Assembly (NCBI RefSeq): GCF_002310815.1 | Contig: NZ_CP011032.1 | Coordinates: 2,830,001 to 2,894,000 of the forward strand | Length of the DNA: 64,000 bases | Direction: 5' to 3' | Source of the DNA: Pseudoalteromonas tunicata | GTDB taxonomy: Bacteria > Pseudomonadota > Gammaproteobacteria > Enterobacterales > Alteromonadaceae | Shown: positions 26,776 to 35,981 of the stretch, one piece after another | Layout: every line of letters begins with the position of its first letter | Position numbering within the stretch: the first letter of the stretch is position 1 | Program-made: the position numbers and the translations under genes | Notes under the pieces: generated by a model | Told to the model about the DNA's origin: nothing | The model's database searches: none | Seen by the model: the letters and a program-made list of their open reading frames with translations, nothing else

Positions 26776-27255
26776 TTAATTCCCTTTTGGTATAGTGTAA
26801 GCGGGTTTTTCGTGTCTAATTCCTTTTACCGCCTCAGCAACTTCTGCAGGCATATATTCTTCATCATGTTTTGCTAACACTTCAAACGCTTCAATGGTAT
26901 CGAAAGACGTTAAATGACCTTGAGCCACAATGCCCTGACCTTCACGAAACAAATCAGGTAAAATACCTTGATAACGAATTGTCACCAGTGGCCCGGTATC
27001 AATCAGTTTAAATTCAACAAACAAAGACTTTTCATCACGCACCACACTGCCAGGCACCACCATGCCGCCAATACGAAGCTTTTGACCAACATGCGGTTTT
27101 TGTTTATCCGGCCCTTTACCTTCAATTAATTCACTTGGGGTATAAAACAAATTAATATTTTCTTGTAAAGCGTATAAAACCAGGCCAATGGCGCTGCCGA
27201 TACCAAATAAAATCGCAACTAAAATAAACAATCTTTTTTTACGTCTTGGGTTCAT
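26776..27255 (-). CDS. ccmE: heme chaperone CcmE
   Basis: A 159-residue protein with an N-terminal membrane anchor (about 8-29) and a periplasmic OB-fold. The covalent heme-binding histidine is H130 in [10 protein letters not shown], with Y134 as the expected axial ligand. It carries heme from CcmC to CcmF. The start overlaps the ccmD stop (ATGA). Confidence 0.96.
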   Translation of the reverse strand: MNPRRKKRLFILVAILFGIGSAIGLVLYALQENINLFYTPSELIEGKGPDKQKPHVGQKLRIGGMVVPGSVVRDEKSLFVEFKLIDTGPLVTIRYQGILPDLFREGQGIVAQGHLTSFDTIEAFEVLAKHDEEYMPAEVAEAVKGIRHEKPAYTIPKGN

Positions 27256-27455
27256 ACCATCTCCCCTTGTTGAGCTTGTTTAATACGCTGCTCTCGACCT
27301 AATTGATCAGCGATTGATTTTAATGTTTGTCGATGCCCTCGGGCACTGAAAAAAACTAACCCCAATAAAATCAACAAACAACTACCAAAAGATAGCCATA
27401 CATAAAACCCATATCCGCCCATGGCGAAAAACTCTGAGAAGGAACTAAACTGCAT
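27252..27455 (-). CDS. ccmD: CcmD, small heme exporter subunit
   Basis: 67 residues from the ATG at 27455 ([20 protein letters not shown]), with GGAG six bases upstream. The upstream in-frame start at 27467 is less likely. There is one membrane helix (about 17-38), preceded by the typical [12 protein letters not shown] motif. CcmD helps release holo-CcmE from the CcmABC complex. It overlaps ccmC by 11 bases. Confidence 0.9.
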   Translation of the reverse strand: MQFSSFSEFFAMGGYGFYVWLSFGSCLLILLGLVFFSARGHRQTLKSIADQLGREQRIKQAQQGEMV

Positions 27456-28194
27456 TGTGATCTCCACTTACAAGCGCTCTCACCCAGGGGCGGTGTTTTT
27501 CACGCAACAAAATTTCATTTTTTAATCGAATTAAGGTCACTGTGCCAACAAATGCGGCAAACGAAGCAATGTTGACCATTAATGGCCAAAACATTGATTT
27601 ATCTATTGCTGATGAATCAAATTTAGTGATAGTTGCTCCTTGATGCAGGGTGTTCCACCATTCCACCGAAAAATGGATGATAGGTAAATTCACCACCCCA
27701 ACTAACGCCAAAATACAGGCTGCACGGCCAGCCGCAGCTTTATCTTCAAAAGCGTGATAGAGCGAAATAACACCCAAGTACAAGAATAATAAGATGAGTT
27801 CTGAAGTTAAGCGTGCATCCCACACCCACCAAGCACCCCACATAGGTTTACCCCATGCGGCTCCCGTAATTAAAGCGATAGCGGTCACTGCAGCCCCAAC
27901 AGGGGCAATGGCTATGACAGCTAATTCGGCATTACGAATTTGCCAAACAAGCGCAATAAATGCAGCTATCGCCATCGATGAATAAGCACCCATCGATAAA
28001 ATAGCTGATGGCACATGAATGAAAATAATACGGTAGCTATCTTTTTGTTGATAATCGGCTGGTGCGTACGCTAACCCCCATACCCAACCTACGACGAGTA
28101 ATACAACTGTTGCGACGGCAAAATAAGGCAAAAATACATTGCACAAACGATATGCTGTCTCCGCTTTCGCGTAAGGATGTAACCACTTCCACAT
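27445..28194 (-). CDS. ccmC: heme transporter subunit CcmC
   Basis: A 249-residue protein with six membrane segments and the WWD signature WGKPMWGAWWVWDARLTSELILLFLYLG. It presents heme to CcmE for covalent attachment. It starts two bases after the ccmB stop. Confidence 0.95.
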   Translation of the reverse strand: MWKWLHPYAKAETAYRLCNVFLPYFAVATVVLLVVGWVWGLAYAPADYQQKDSYRIIFIHVPSAILSMGAYSSMAIAAFIALVWQIRNAELAVIAIAPVGAAVTAIALITGAAWGKPMWGAWWVWDARLTSELILLFLYLGVISLYHAFEDKAAAGRAACILALVGVVNLPIIHFSVEWWNTLHQGATITKFDSSAIDKSMFWPLMVNIASFAAFVGTVTLIRLKNEILLREKHRPWVRALVSGDHNAV

Positions 28195-28196
28195 AA

Positions 28197-28883
28197 TTAA
28201 CTTACACTCACTTTCAATGCTGATGAAACGGCGATAGGAGCAAGCACAATTGCAGCTGCAACCATGGCTCCTAAGATTGCTAACTGCCCACTATACGCAA
28301 GCGACATCGCTGCGGTATCAATAGCTGAAGTAGCAAAAATCAATACGGGTATATACAGCGGAAGGACTAGTAAACTCAATAAAATCCCTCCTTTTTGTAA
28401 ACCCACAGTTAAACCTGCCCCAATGGCACCAATTAAGCTCAATAATGGAGTACCAATTAATAACGTGACAATGGTCGCTTGCCAGGCTTGGCTTTCTAAA
28501 TTCAGTAACAGGGCGAATAAAGGTGAAAATAAGACTAGTGGTAATCCGGTTGTTGTCCAGTGCGCTGCAATTTTGGCAGATACAATCAACGACATAGGAT
28601 AAGGACTTACCAATAGTTGTTCTAATGAACCATCTAAATAATCATCTCGAAAAAGTTTATCTAAACTCAACATAGTAGCCAGTAAAGCTGCAACCCAAAT
28701 AATACCAGGTGCCATACGCGAAAGTAGCGCAGGCTCAGGACCCACACCTAATGGAAATAAGCTGATAACTATAGTGAGAAACAAAAGAGGGTTAATTATT
28801 TCAGAACGCTGGCGAAAAGCTAAACGCAGGTCTTTTTTATACACAGCACTGAATATCTGACGATAAGAATATTGACGGAGCAT
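28197..28883 (-). CDS. ccmB: heme exporter subunit CcmB
   Basis: 228 residues from the ATG at 28883 (MLRQYSYRQIFSAVYKKDLR), which overlaps the ccmA stop as TAATG; the longer frame starting at 28964 is inside ccmA and is rejected. It has six membrane segments and the conserved LRLAFRQRSEIINPLLF and RDDYLDGSLEQLL segments. It is the membrane subunit of the CcmAB ABC transporter required to release heme-CcmE. Confidence 0.94.
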   Translation of the reverse strand: MLRQYSYRQIFSAVYKKDLRLAFRQRSEIINPLLFLTIVISLFPLGVGPEPALLSRMAPGIIWVAALLATMLSLDKLFRDDYLDGSLEQLLVSPYPMSLIVSAKIAAHWTTTGLPLVLFSPLFALLLNLESQAWQATIVTLLIGTPLLSLIGAIGAGLTVGLQKGGILLSLLVLPLYIPVLIFATSAIDTAAMSLAYSGQLAILGAMVAAAIVLAPIAVSSALKVSVS

Positions 28884-29503
28884 TAAAATCGATACTCCAA
28901 TACTAAGGTTTTTAATTGAGTAAAGTGTTCGGTCAAATCTTGATGACTGGTCAAAATAATACAACCACCACGCGCTAACTGCTGCTTAAATTGCTGTTGT
29001 AATAATACTACGCCCTTTTTATCAACCGCAGTAAAAGGCTCATCTAGCATCCAAAGTTTTGCATCGCTTACCCACAAACGCGCTAATGCAACTCGTCTCT
29101 GTTGTCCAGCAGACAGCATTCTAACAGGCACATCTTCGAGTCCAACCAAACCAAGTTTAGCAAGTAAAGCATAGTAATCACCTACTTGGACATAACCATG
29201 ACTTTGCTGCCAGAATTGAATATTTTCAATTGCTGTTAAATGCGGATTAACCCCAGTTTTATGACCAATGTAAAGTAGCTCGGCTAGGAAGTCTTCTTCA
29301 TGTTTTGCAATATCCTCACCCATCCACAACCGTCGACCTTGCTCTGGCCGAGAAAAACCAGCAAGAATACGCAATAATGATGTTTTTCCAGCCCCATTTG
29401 GACCTTCTAATTGCATAATCTCCCCAGCTTTTAATTCAAAAGAGAGATTTTCAAACAAACAGCGCTCTTGTTTGATGCAAGTGATTGATTCTACATTTAA
29501 CAA
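28883..29503 (-). CDS. ccmA: heme exporter ATPase CcmA (TTG start)
   Basis: An ABC transporter ATPase with Walker A GPNGAGKT (34-41 in this version), signature LSAGQQRR and Walker B LWMLDEPF. I assign the start to TTG at 29503, giving LLNVESITCIKQERCLF and 206 residues, close to the 207 of E. coli CcmA. The frame extends upstream to an ATG at 29659, but those 52 extra residues have no family counterpart and would overlap the divergent fliK-like gene at 29613. A GAGAAAG sequence precedes the TTG. It powers the CcmAB step and opens the ccmABCDEFGHI-mlaA operon. Confidence 0.9.
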   Translation of the reverse strand: MLNVESITCIKQERCLFENLSFELKAGEIMQLEGPNGAGKTSLLRILAGFSRPEQGRRLWMGEDIAKHEEDFLAELLYIGHKTGVNPHLTAIENIQFWQQSHGYVQVGDYYALLAKLGLVGLEDVPVRMLSAGQQRRVALARLWVSDAKLWMLDEPFTAVDKKGVVLLQQQFKQQLARGGCIILTSHQDLTEHFTQLKTLVLEYRF

Positions 29504-29612
29504 AAAGTAACTTTCTCTATACCCCAAAGAGGGCAGTAGTCTATCATAATGATATTGCAAAGCGTAAGTTAGCTTTATCTCAGAATTGGCTAAAGATTGA
29601 TTTAAGACACAA

Positions 29613-31466
29613 ATGCAAAAAATAAATGAGGTTTCGCTAACAAGTTCGCAACAGCTCAAGCCCGCAAATGGCTCATTTACTCTGTTGCAAACCCTTAAAA
29701 CCGAACATCCCTACCCTATTCGTAACATGACTTATCTTGCTCCAGCCCTAAGTGCAGAAATCAAAATTAACGAAGCATGGCGCCCACTGAATTTAACCGT
29801 TAACAATACTGCTTCAGGTCAAAACAATCCGATAACTGAAGGCGTGTTAGTTTTAAAAGGCAATCTACAACAAATTGTGATTACCCCTGCGCTGAATTCG
29901 AGTTTAAAAATAAACACCACCGCAGATTTACTAAAACTAATCAGCCTATTACCACAAGCTGAATTTTCTAATCAGCAGAACAAAGTGAGTTTTAATGCCG
30001 AATTCAATTTACATTCCCAGCAGCTGCAATTGCCTCAGTTGAAGGCGTATTTATCGTTATCACCACAACAACTTGCTGTTTTGACAGCTCAAGGAGATAC
30101 AAAACTTCAACTTGAAGTCAAAAGTGCTCATGGACAACTCACCACCGAGTTAAATAATCGTCTTAACGGGCAATTGTTACTCTCTGGGCCCATTTCAACT
30201 CAAAAACTAATGGATTTACTCGCCAAAGCACTTAACCAAGCACAAATAAATATCACCTCAGGTGGCAAAGCCTCGCTGCAACTGAATAACAACCAAATTG
30301 AATTGAATCTAAAATCGAACAATACAGGCAATCATGGCTGGCAACCAATAAATGCGAGTATAAAACAACAACAGCTTTTACTATCCATCACGCCGACACC
30401 CATCACACTAAACTTAAATAAAGCGATTACACAGCAAAATGAATTAAGACCACATAACGCAAGCCAACAAATAAACCAAACATTAGGTGCTCAAATACCA
30501 TTACTTAACAAAAACGCCACTGCTGAGCGAGCAATTCAACATCCTGAAACACAAATAGAACAACAAGTAACAGACCCCACAAAAACCAATGAGCATCATT
30601 CTGGGCAAGTCAGTAATACCCAAGATAAAGCGACAATCTTTGAGCAAGCAGCTGAAAAAATATCACAATTGAGTAAAGCAGGTTTACCCGAAGCGCAAGA
30701 ACTGAATAAGCTCATCAATCAAGCGTTTAGCCGCCTAATATCTCCAACGAACTTATCACCTTATAAAATTCAAGCCGAGCTATTAAAGCTATTACAACCA
30801 AGTGCTTTAAGCAGTCAGCAAGCACCGCTGGTATTTGAAAACGCCTTAAGTGAATTATTAATCAGTTTGCTCACCTTACAAACACAAGGGGAGCTAAAAC
30901 AGTCACTTATGTCATCAAATCGACAGGCAATTGATCAGTTAATCGGGGCTTTATTTGCAAAAGATCAAATCGACTTTACTAAAGCGCAGCAACAGCTGAC
31001 ACAATTACCCGGCCTATTCACTGATTTGGCGATGATCCAAAGCAGTTTACAGCAAAACCATCAACAATTAATTCAACAACTACAAGATAATAATCCCTTG
31101 CTGCACTTATTTTTGCCAATGCATTTGATGGGTGAGCTTAAGCAAACTCATCTTAAAATTGGCCATTATCAACAACAAGAACAGCAACAAAATCTCTCAA
31201 AAACCATCTGGTTTATTCGACTAAACTTTGATTTTGGCACAGAAGGACAACTACAAGCTCATGCACAATTATTCGATAAAACAGCTAATTTTGACATTAT
31301 CGCCTCAACAGAGCTCTTGAGCCAAAAAGCAGAGCCGCATTTACTCAGTTTAAGGCAGCGCTTGACCGAGCAAGGACTAAAAATAGAGAAAATGACTATA
31401 AAATACAGCCCTCTTGATGAGCAAAATTTTTATAATGAACACAGTATTATCAACATAAAGGTATAA
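29613..31466 (+). CDS. second FliK-like protein (hook-length control family)
   Basis: A 617-residue, Gln/Asn/Leu-rich hydrophilic protein. The last 150 residues (NPLLHLFLPMHLMGELKQ... FIRLNFDFGTEGQLQAHAQLF... LLSLRQRLTEQGLKIEKMTIK) resemble the FliK C-terminal domain that contacts FlhB. The long N-terminal part has no catalytic motif, as usual for molecular-ruler proteins. A canonical fliK is present at 51228-53636, so this is a paralogue. It is followed four bases later by a free FlhB C-terminal-domain protein, which supports a role in export switching. It is divergent from ccmA. Confidence 0.75.
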   Translation: MQKINEVSLTSSQQLKPANGSFTLLQTLKTEHPYPIRNMTYLAPALSAEIKINEAWRPLNLTVNNTASGQNNPITEGVLVLKGNLQQIVITPALNSSLKINTTADLLKLISLLPQAEFSNQQNKVSFNAEFNLHSQQLQLPQLKAYLSLSPQQLAVLTAQGDTKLQLEVKSAHGQLTTELNNRLNGQLLLSGPISTQKLMDLLAKALNQAQINITSGGKASLQLNNNQIELNLKSNNTGNHGWQPINASIKQQQLLLSITPTPITLNLNKAITQQNELRPHNASQQINQTLGAQIPLLNKNATAERAIQHPETQIEQQVTDPTKTNEHHSGQVSNTQDKATIFEQAAEKISQLSKAGLPEAQELNKLINQAFSRLISPTNLSPYKIQAELLKLLQPSALSSQQAPLVFENALSELLISLLTLQTQGELKQSLMSSNRQAIDQLIGALFAKDQIDFTKAQQQLTQLPGLFTDLAMIQSSLQQNHQQLIQQLQDNNPLLHLFLPMHLMGELKQTHLKIGHYQQQEQQQNLSKTIWFIRLNFDFGTEGQLQAHAQLFDKTANFDIIASTELLSQKAEPHLLSLRQRLTEQGLKIEKMTIKYSPLDEQNFYNEHSIINIKV

Positions 31467-31470
31467 GGTT

Positions 31471-31767
31471 ATGACGCAAAAAGCAGCGATAGGATTATTA
31501 TATGATGGGAAAAATGCGCCGAGTGTTTCAGTTAAAGGCTTTGGCGTACTAGCAGAAGAGATACTCGCTTTAGCTAAAGAGAAAAACATACTGATCCACC
31601 AAGATGAAGGGCTCAGTGATGTAATAAAACAATTGGAGCTTGGGCAGGAAATCCCACGGGAGCTTTATTTAATCATCGCCGAGTTAATTGCTTTTTCATA
31701 TGTCCTGCAAGGAAAGTATCCTCCAGGTTGGCAACAACTCAGCAATAAATTAAATATACAGGCTTAA
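31471..31767 (+). CDS. stand-alone FlhB C-terminal domain protein (FhlB/EscU-like)
   Basis: A 98-residue protein that aligns over nearly its whole length with the region of FlhB just after the autocleavage site. IGLLYDGKNAPSVSVKGFGVLAEEILALAKEKNILI matches FlhB residues after N269-P-T-H, and the GQEIPRELYLIIAELIAFSYVL end matches FlhB GQQIPDQLFIAVAQVLAYVY. It lacks the membrane part and the NPTH motif. Homologues (FhlB) can substitute for the cleaved FlhB-C fragment. Its stop codon overlaps that of the convergent DUF2802 gene. Confidence 0.88.
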   Translation: MTQKAAIGLLYDGKNAPSVSVKGFGVLAEEILALAKEKNILIHQDEGLSDVIKQLELGQEIPRELYLIIAELIAFSYVLQGKYPPGWQQLSNKLNIQA

Positions 31768-32162
31768 TTTTTCTGTTGATGCAACGAAATCAACAGCTCG
31801 GCTTCTGCACGAGGTAATTCACATTCTTTGATGATCTCATCTAAATCCGCACCTAGCTCAACCATCTTTACTGCACGTGAATACATCTTTGAATCAGGAT
31901 CAACAAACTTAAGTTCTTGCTGGTTTTCAATAAGCTCTTTTGTCGTATGCTCTAACTTTAAAATACGCTTACCAATACTTAACAATCCACCGCGCACCTC
32001 TTCTATTTCACTACGTAAAATAGTCATTTGCTGAGTAAGGGCGGTTAATTCCTGATCCTTTTTTTCAATTAATAACTGATAGTTTTTTTTCCCTTTAAAA
32101 ATCATATAAAAAGCAAAAAAACTAATCGCTAAATTAAGTAATACCAATACTTCAAATATCAT
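31764..32162 (-). CDS. DUF2802 domain protein, end of the chemotaxis operon
   Basis: 132 residues from the ATG at 32162; a TTG at 32177 is an alternative start. There is one N-terminal membrane helix (about 3-21), then a coiled-coil (about 25-80, KKDQELTALTQQMTILRSEIEEVRGG). The C-terminal region has MVELGADLDEIIKECELPRAEAELLISLH, typical of DUF2802. The family is commonly found next to cheW and fhlB in polar flagellar loci; its function is unknown. There is no good ribosome binding site at either start. Confidence 0.82.
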   Translation of the reverse strand: MIFEVLVLLNLAISFFAFYMIFKGKKNYQLLIEKKDQELTALTQQMTILRSEIEEVRGGLLSIGKRILKLEHTTKELIENQQELKFVDPDSKMYSRAVKMVELGADLDEIIKECELPRAEAELLISLHQQKN

Positions 32163-32192
32163 AAGAACTGAGCACAAGGCCCCTATTAATCA

Positions 32193-32684
32193 CTAAAAAT
32201 TACTTAACTCATCCCACTCTTCATCATTCAAGAGTTTGTTTAAGTCGACTAGGATTAATAACTCGCCATCGCGATTAGAGACACCTTGGATAAACTTAGC
32301 ACTTTCTTCAGTACCAATATTTGGTGTACTGTCTATTTCTGAACTACGTAAATAAACAACTTCTGCAACACTATCAACCAAAATACCAATGACTTGTTTA
32401 TCTGCTTCAATAATTACAATTCTAGAATTATCAGTAACATCGTTTCCTGACAAACCAAAACGAGCACGAGTATCTATTACTGTAACAACGTTACCGCGTA
32501 AGTTAATAATCCCTAATACATAAACAGGTGCACCAGGCACAGGAGCTATCTCGGTGTAACGTAATACTTCTTGTACTTGCATTACATTGATGCCATATGT
32601 TTCATCTTCTAGATGGAATGTCACCCACTGTAAAACTTCATCATTATCAACTGATTTTGTTGACAGTATTCTATCTTGACTCAT
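32193..32684 (-). CDS. cheW: chemotaxis coupling protein CheW
   Basis: A 163-residue single-domain CheW with LQWVTFHLEDETYGINVMQVQEVLRYTEIAPVPGAP and YVLGIINLRGNVVTVIDTRARFGL. It links chemoreceptors to CheA in arrays. It is the last recognised chemotaxis gene of the operon, 29 bases after parP. Confidence 0.95.
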   Translation of the reverse strand: MSQDRILSTKSVDNDEVLQWVTFHLEDETYGINVMQVQEVLRYTEIAPVPGAPVYVLGIINLRGNVVTVIDTRARFGLSGNDVTDNSRIVIIEADKQVIGILVDSVAEVVYLRSSEIDSTPNIGTEESAKFIQGVSNRDGELLILVDLNKLLNDEEWDELSNF

Positions 32685-32713
32685 TTGAATGCTCCTATTA
32701 GCAAAGCCCAGAA

Positions 32714-33445
32714 TTATTCTTGGCTGTCTAAACCTTTTTCTAGTAATTCGATTAATGATGCAACATCAACTAAAGCGCACATTTTTTCTTTTATCAAGCC
32801 AGCTAACCAAGGACGCTTACCTGAGTTTTCTCGCCACTTTATATCATCGTTCTTCAAAGTAATATTATTGACCAGCCCTTCAGCTAATAAACCCCAATGA
32901 CTATCACCTAACATAATAAGATATTGATAGTTTAGTGCTTCTTCTAGCGTTTTGTCATATTTTTCTGGCATTACCCATCGAGCAGTATCAATTGCATTTA
33001 ACTTTTCTTCTCGATGCAACATCACACCTTTAAACCAGCTTGGTTTTCCAAAGATAGAATTCAATTCTCCAACCTGATGAATGCCACCTAATGACTTAAG
33101 TGGCACGGCTAACGTTAATCCAGCAACATTAAAAAACAGCGCTTGAAATTCCCCCTGACGATATTCATCATCATAACGTTTTATTGGAGGGACAGCCGCT
33201 TGGGTTTGTAGCTCAGTATCCGTTATAGCTTGATTCTGCTGCTCGTTTATAACTATTACTTTTTCAGCTTTTTCGGTGATTTTTTTTGAACTGACTTTAG
33301 GCTCAGTTGCAATTGGCTGAACTTGCTGCAGTAACTTTGCAACGGGATCTAAATTTGAAGAAAGTTGAGAAACCTCATCATCGTTTAACAAAGCGGTTAA
33401 ATATTGCTTCATTACTTTTTCATTAGCAAACAATTGCCTGCTCAT
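32714..33445 (-). CDS. parP: CheW-like array-positioning protein, ParP type
   Basis: A 243-residue protein. The N-terminal part (about 1-95) is variable, charged and Gln-rich, with MSRQLFANEKVMKQYLTALL at its start. The C-terminal CheW-like domain (about 100-240) contains YRQGEFQALFFNVAGLTLAVPLKSLGGIHQVGEL. The gene overlaps parC by four bases (ATGA). In Vibrio the order parC-parP-cheW is the same, and ParP tethers CheA arrays to the polar anchor ParC. The function here is inferred from layout and domain order. Confidence 0.85.
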   Translation of the reverse strand: MSRQLFANEKVMKQYLTALLNDDEVSQLSSNLDPVAKLLQQVQPIATEPKVSSKKITEKAEKVIVINEQQNQAITDTELQTQAAVPPIKRYDDEYRQGEFQALFFNVAGLTLAVPLKSLGGIHQVGELNSIFGKPSWFKGVMLHREEKLNAIDTARWVMPEKYDKTLEEALNYQYLIMLGDSHWGLLAEGLVNNITLKNDDIKWRENSGKRPWLAGLIKEKMCALVDVASLIELLEKGLDSQE

Positions 33446-34227
33446 AATGAAGCCTCACCATTTATTTTCATTAAATATTTCAACAAAGCCTCATAGGCAT
33501 AAACACCACGAGCCTTAGGACAAAATAAACTAGGTACTTTCATTGCTAAACTTGCATCTCGAAATTTCGTATCTACTGGAATTACACCCGGCCACACTTT
33601 ATCACCATAAGTAGTACGTAACGTTTTATAAGCTTCTAAGGACGCTTTTGTTCTTTTATCATACATAGTTGGCACTATTGTATATTGGTAAGTTTTTGAT
33701 TGAGAGCTTTGCATTAGCTCCATCGTTCGCATCATACGGTCAAGCCCTTTAAGAGCCAAAAACTCAGTCTGTACGGGAATCAAAATTCGTTCACTGGCTG
33801 CTAATGCATTGACCATCAGCACACCCAATACAGGGGGGCAGTCTAAAATAGCGTAGTCATATTCATTGTCTAATTTGGCGAGTGCTTTTTTGAGTAATAA
33901 TCCCATGCCATTTTTATTACCCATACTTCTGTCGAGTGTAGCAATGGCCATCGTCGCGGGCAATATATCAAGATTCTCCATAGAAGATGGGCAAAGAGAC
34001 TGTAAAATCTCTTCTTTTTTCATATTTTTACCACGGGCAAAAATATCATAAACACTAATTTCTAATTGTTCTGAGTCAATGCCAAAATAATAAGTTAAAG
34101 ATGCGTGAGGGTCGGTATCAATCAGCAATACCTTTTTACCCTGTGAGGCAAGGATCCCGCCTAAGGTTACTGTTGTGGTGGTTTTTCCTACCCCACCTTT
34201 TTGATTAGCCACAGTCCAAATTTTCAA
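33442..34227 (-). CDS. parC: ParA-like ATPase ParC (polar chemotaxis array placement)
   Basis: A 261-residue P-loop ATPase of the ParA/Soj family with the deviant Walker A NQKGGVGKTTTTV (8-20), LLIDTDPHASLTYYFG and YAILDCPPVLGVL. It sits in a chemotaxis operon directly before parP, not with parB. This identifies it as the ParC type that recruits chemotaxis arrays to the flagellated pole rather than a plasmid or chromosome partition ATPase. The symbol should not be confused with topoisomerase IV subunit ParC. Confidence 0.9.
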   Translation of the reverse strand: MKIWTVANQKGGVGKTTTTVTLGGILASQGKKVLLIDTDPHASLTYYFGIDSEQLEISVYDIFARGKNMKKEEILQSLCPSSMENLDILPATMAIATLDRSMGNKNGMGLLLKKALAKLDNEYDYAILDCPPVLGVLMVNALAASERILIPVQTEFLALKGLDRMMRTMELMQSSQSKTYQYTIVPTMYDKRTKASLEAYKTLRTTYGDKVWPGVIPVDTKFRDASLAMKVPSLFCPKARGVYAYEALLKYLMKINGEASL

Positions 34228-34239
34228 AAACAGTCCTTA

Positions 34240-35205
34240 CTACTTATTTAATTCTTCTTCTCGGGTAGTGATACGTATCCCACCATGAGGTAACTCTATC
34301 ACTTTTATTTCAGGGTTGGCTTTTTGTGCTTTAGCATCTTCAATTATAACAGTTTCTTGGTTTACTGCCTCTGGACTCACTTTATTTTCTTTTGCTGGTA
34401 AAGCATATTTAGACAAAGCAATGACAACTTTACGATTTGCAGCTCGGCCCTCTTCTGTTTCATTAGAGCTAGTTGGTGAATGTTCTCCATAACCTTCTAT
34501 TGCCATCTGTGCAGGGTTAATTCCTAAGCGCTCTAATTGAAGTAGCATTTCAGTGGCCCTTGCCACCGATAACTGCCAATTTGATGAAAATAATTCATTA
34601 TTAATTGGCCTATCGTCAGTAAACCCTCTGATACGTATATAGTTATCGACACTTTTCACTATTTCATAAATATCTTTTACGACTTTTTTAGCATTCAAGG
34701 TTGCAACAGCACTACCACTACCAAATAACAAACCTGAGCTTAATTCTATTGTTAACCAATCTTGATCAAGTTCAACTTTAGCTTCACCTGCCTCTATATG
34801 ATCAAATAACGCTGTTTTTAGCTCTTGATTAAGCGATTCTAAAGGGCTACCAAGTCTTTTTTTCTTTAAATTAACTAAATCGCCAAAACCATCAACTAAC
34901 TCAGGGCCGCGCTCTTCATCGGTAATTGCATTACCATATAAATTAAATTCACTTTCAACTGAGTTTTTTAATAACAACCCCTCTCCCTTTACTCCACTAC
35001 CATCTTCAGTACGAATTTCAGGTTGCACAAAGATGCTTTCAAGGGAATCCGATAAAACCGAAAACTCCTCCTCTTTTGTGATTGCTAATGAATATAGCAC
35101 CACAAAAAGTGCGAACATCAAGGTCATATAATCGGCATAAGAAACCAACCATCTTTCGACATGGTTGTTTTCAGAGGAGATTGTAAGCTGGCGATAGCGA
35201 CGCAT
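34240..35205 (-). CDS. motD: flagellar motor stator protein MotD (MotB family)
   Basis: A 321-residue protein with an N-terminal membrane helix containing the proton-binding aspartate (VSYADYMTLMFALFVVLYSLA, D25). A plug/linker region and an OmpA-like peptidoglycan-binding domain (about 150-275, RIRGFTDDRPINNELFSSNWQLSVARATEML) follow. It lies nine bases after motC. MotCD are stator units encoded with chemotaxis genes in Pseudomonas and relatives. Other stators, if any, lie outside the window. Confidence 0.9.
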   Translation of the reverse strand: MRRYRQLTISSENNHVERWLVSYADYMTLMFALFVVLYSLAITKEEEFSVLSDSLESIFVQPEIRTEDGSGVKGEGLLLKNSVESEFNLYGNAITDEERGPELVDGFGDLVNLKKKRLGSPLESLNQELKTALFDHIEAGEAKVELDQDWLTIELSSGLLFGSGSAVATLNAKKVVKDIYEIVKSVDNYIRIRGFTDDRPINNELFSSNWQLSVARATEMLLQLERLGINPAQMAIEGYGEHSPTSSNETEEGRAANRKVVIALSKYALPAKENKVSPEAVNQETVIIEDAKAQKANPEIKVIELPHGGIRITTREEELNK

Positions 35206-35213
35206 GGCTAAGC

Positions 35214-35981
35214 CTAAAGGTGTGAATCTATGTAATGGCGTTCCATTTTAAACGCAGACAGTTTTAACTCGATACTATGAGGTGTATCGCCTTGTAAAAT
35301 AGCTAGCATACCTTCAGCTAATAACTCGTTATAAAGCATTTTTTGTTCAATTAAAAAACGTAATTTATTTGCAATAGGTAAAAAGAGTAAGTTGGCAAAA
35401 CCAACACCATAAATAGTCGCTATAAATGCTGTCGCAATACCTGCACCCAGCATTTCAGGTTGCTTTATAAAGCTCATAGCCTGAATTAAACCTAAAACAG
35501 CACCTAGAATACCGATTGTAGGACTGTACCCGCCCATAGCTTCATATATCTTTGCGGACTTTAATAAACTCTCACGTTGAAATAGTAATTCAATCTCCAT
35601 TGCAGAGCGAAATTGTTCAGCTTCAACGCCATCAATAAGCATATTTAAACCTTTATTGATGAAATGCTCTTTACTTGCAAGTGCTTCTTTTTCAAGCGAT
35701 AAATAACCGTCTTGCCGAGCCTTTTGCGACCAGTTTTTTATTTTAGAGATACCTTCGTCAACGCGATGTTTTGGCGGAACAAAGACCCACTTAAACATCT
35801 TTAGACCACAAAAAAATTGTGCCGAAGGAGATTGCAGCATCACCGCACCTAATGTGCCACCCAGTACAATTAACAAAGCCGGAAAATTAATTAAGCTAGC
35901 AACTAAACCGCCTTCAATCTTATAGCCAATCCCTATGGCAAGCAGCGCAATTAAAATCCCAAAAAAGGAGAGTCTATCCAC
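35214..35981 (-). CDS. motC: flagellar motor stator protein MotC (MotA family)
   Basis: A 255-residue MotA/TolQ/ExbB-family protein with four membrane helices (about 4-22, 30-50, 150-170, 180-200). The conserved segments are [19 protein letters not shown] and [18 protein letters not shown]. It pairs with MotD to form an ion channel that drives the rotor. It overlaps cheB by eight bases. Confidence 0.92.
   Translation of the reverse strand: MDRLSFFGILIALLAIGIGYKIEGGLVASLINFPALLIVLGGTLGAVMLQSPSAQFFCGLKMFKWVFVPPKHRVDEGISKIKNWSQKARQDGYLSLEKEALASKEHFINKGLNMLIDGVEAEQFRSAMEIELLFQRESLLKSAKIYEAMGGYSPTIGILGAVLGLIQAMSFIKQPEMLGAGIATAFIATIYGVGFANLLFLPIANKLRFLIEQKMLYNELLAEGMLAILQGDTPHSIELKLSAFKMERHYIDSHL

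Noticed and set aside
29504..29612. Promoters for ccmA and the fliK-like gene in the divergent gap
   Set aside because: TATGAT and TATCAT boxes occur, but no -35 partner at proper spacing and no sigma-54 or sigma-28 pattern is convincing.
33442..34227. Plasmid or chromosome partition ParA
   Set aside because: No parB or parS-like site accompanies it, and it lies between motD and the CheW-like parP inside the chemotaxis operon. This points to the array-positioning type.
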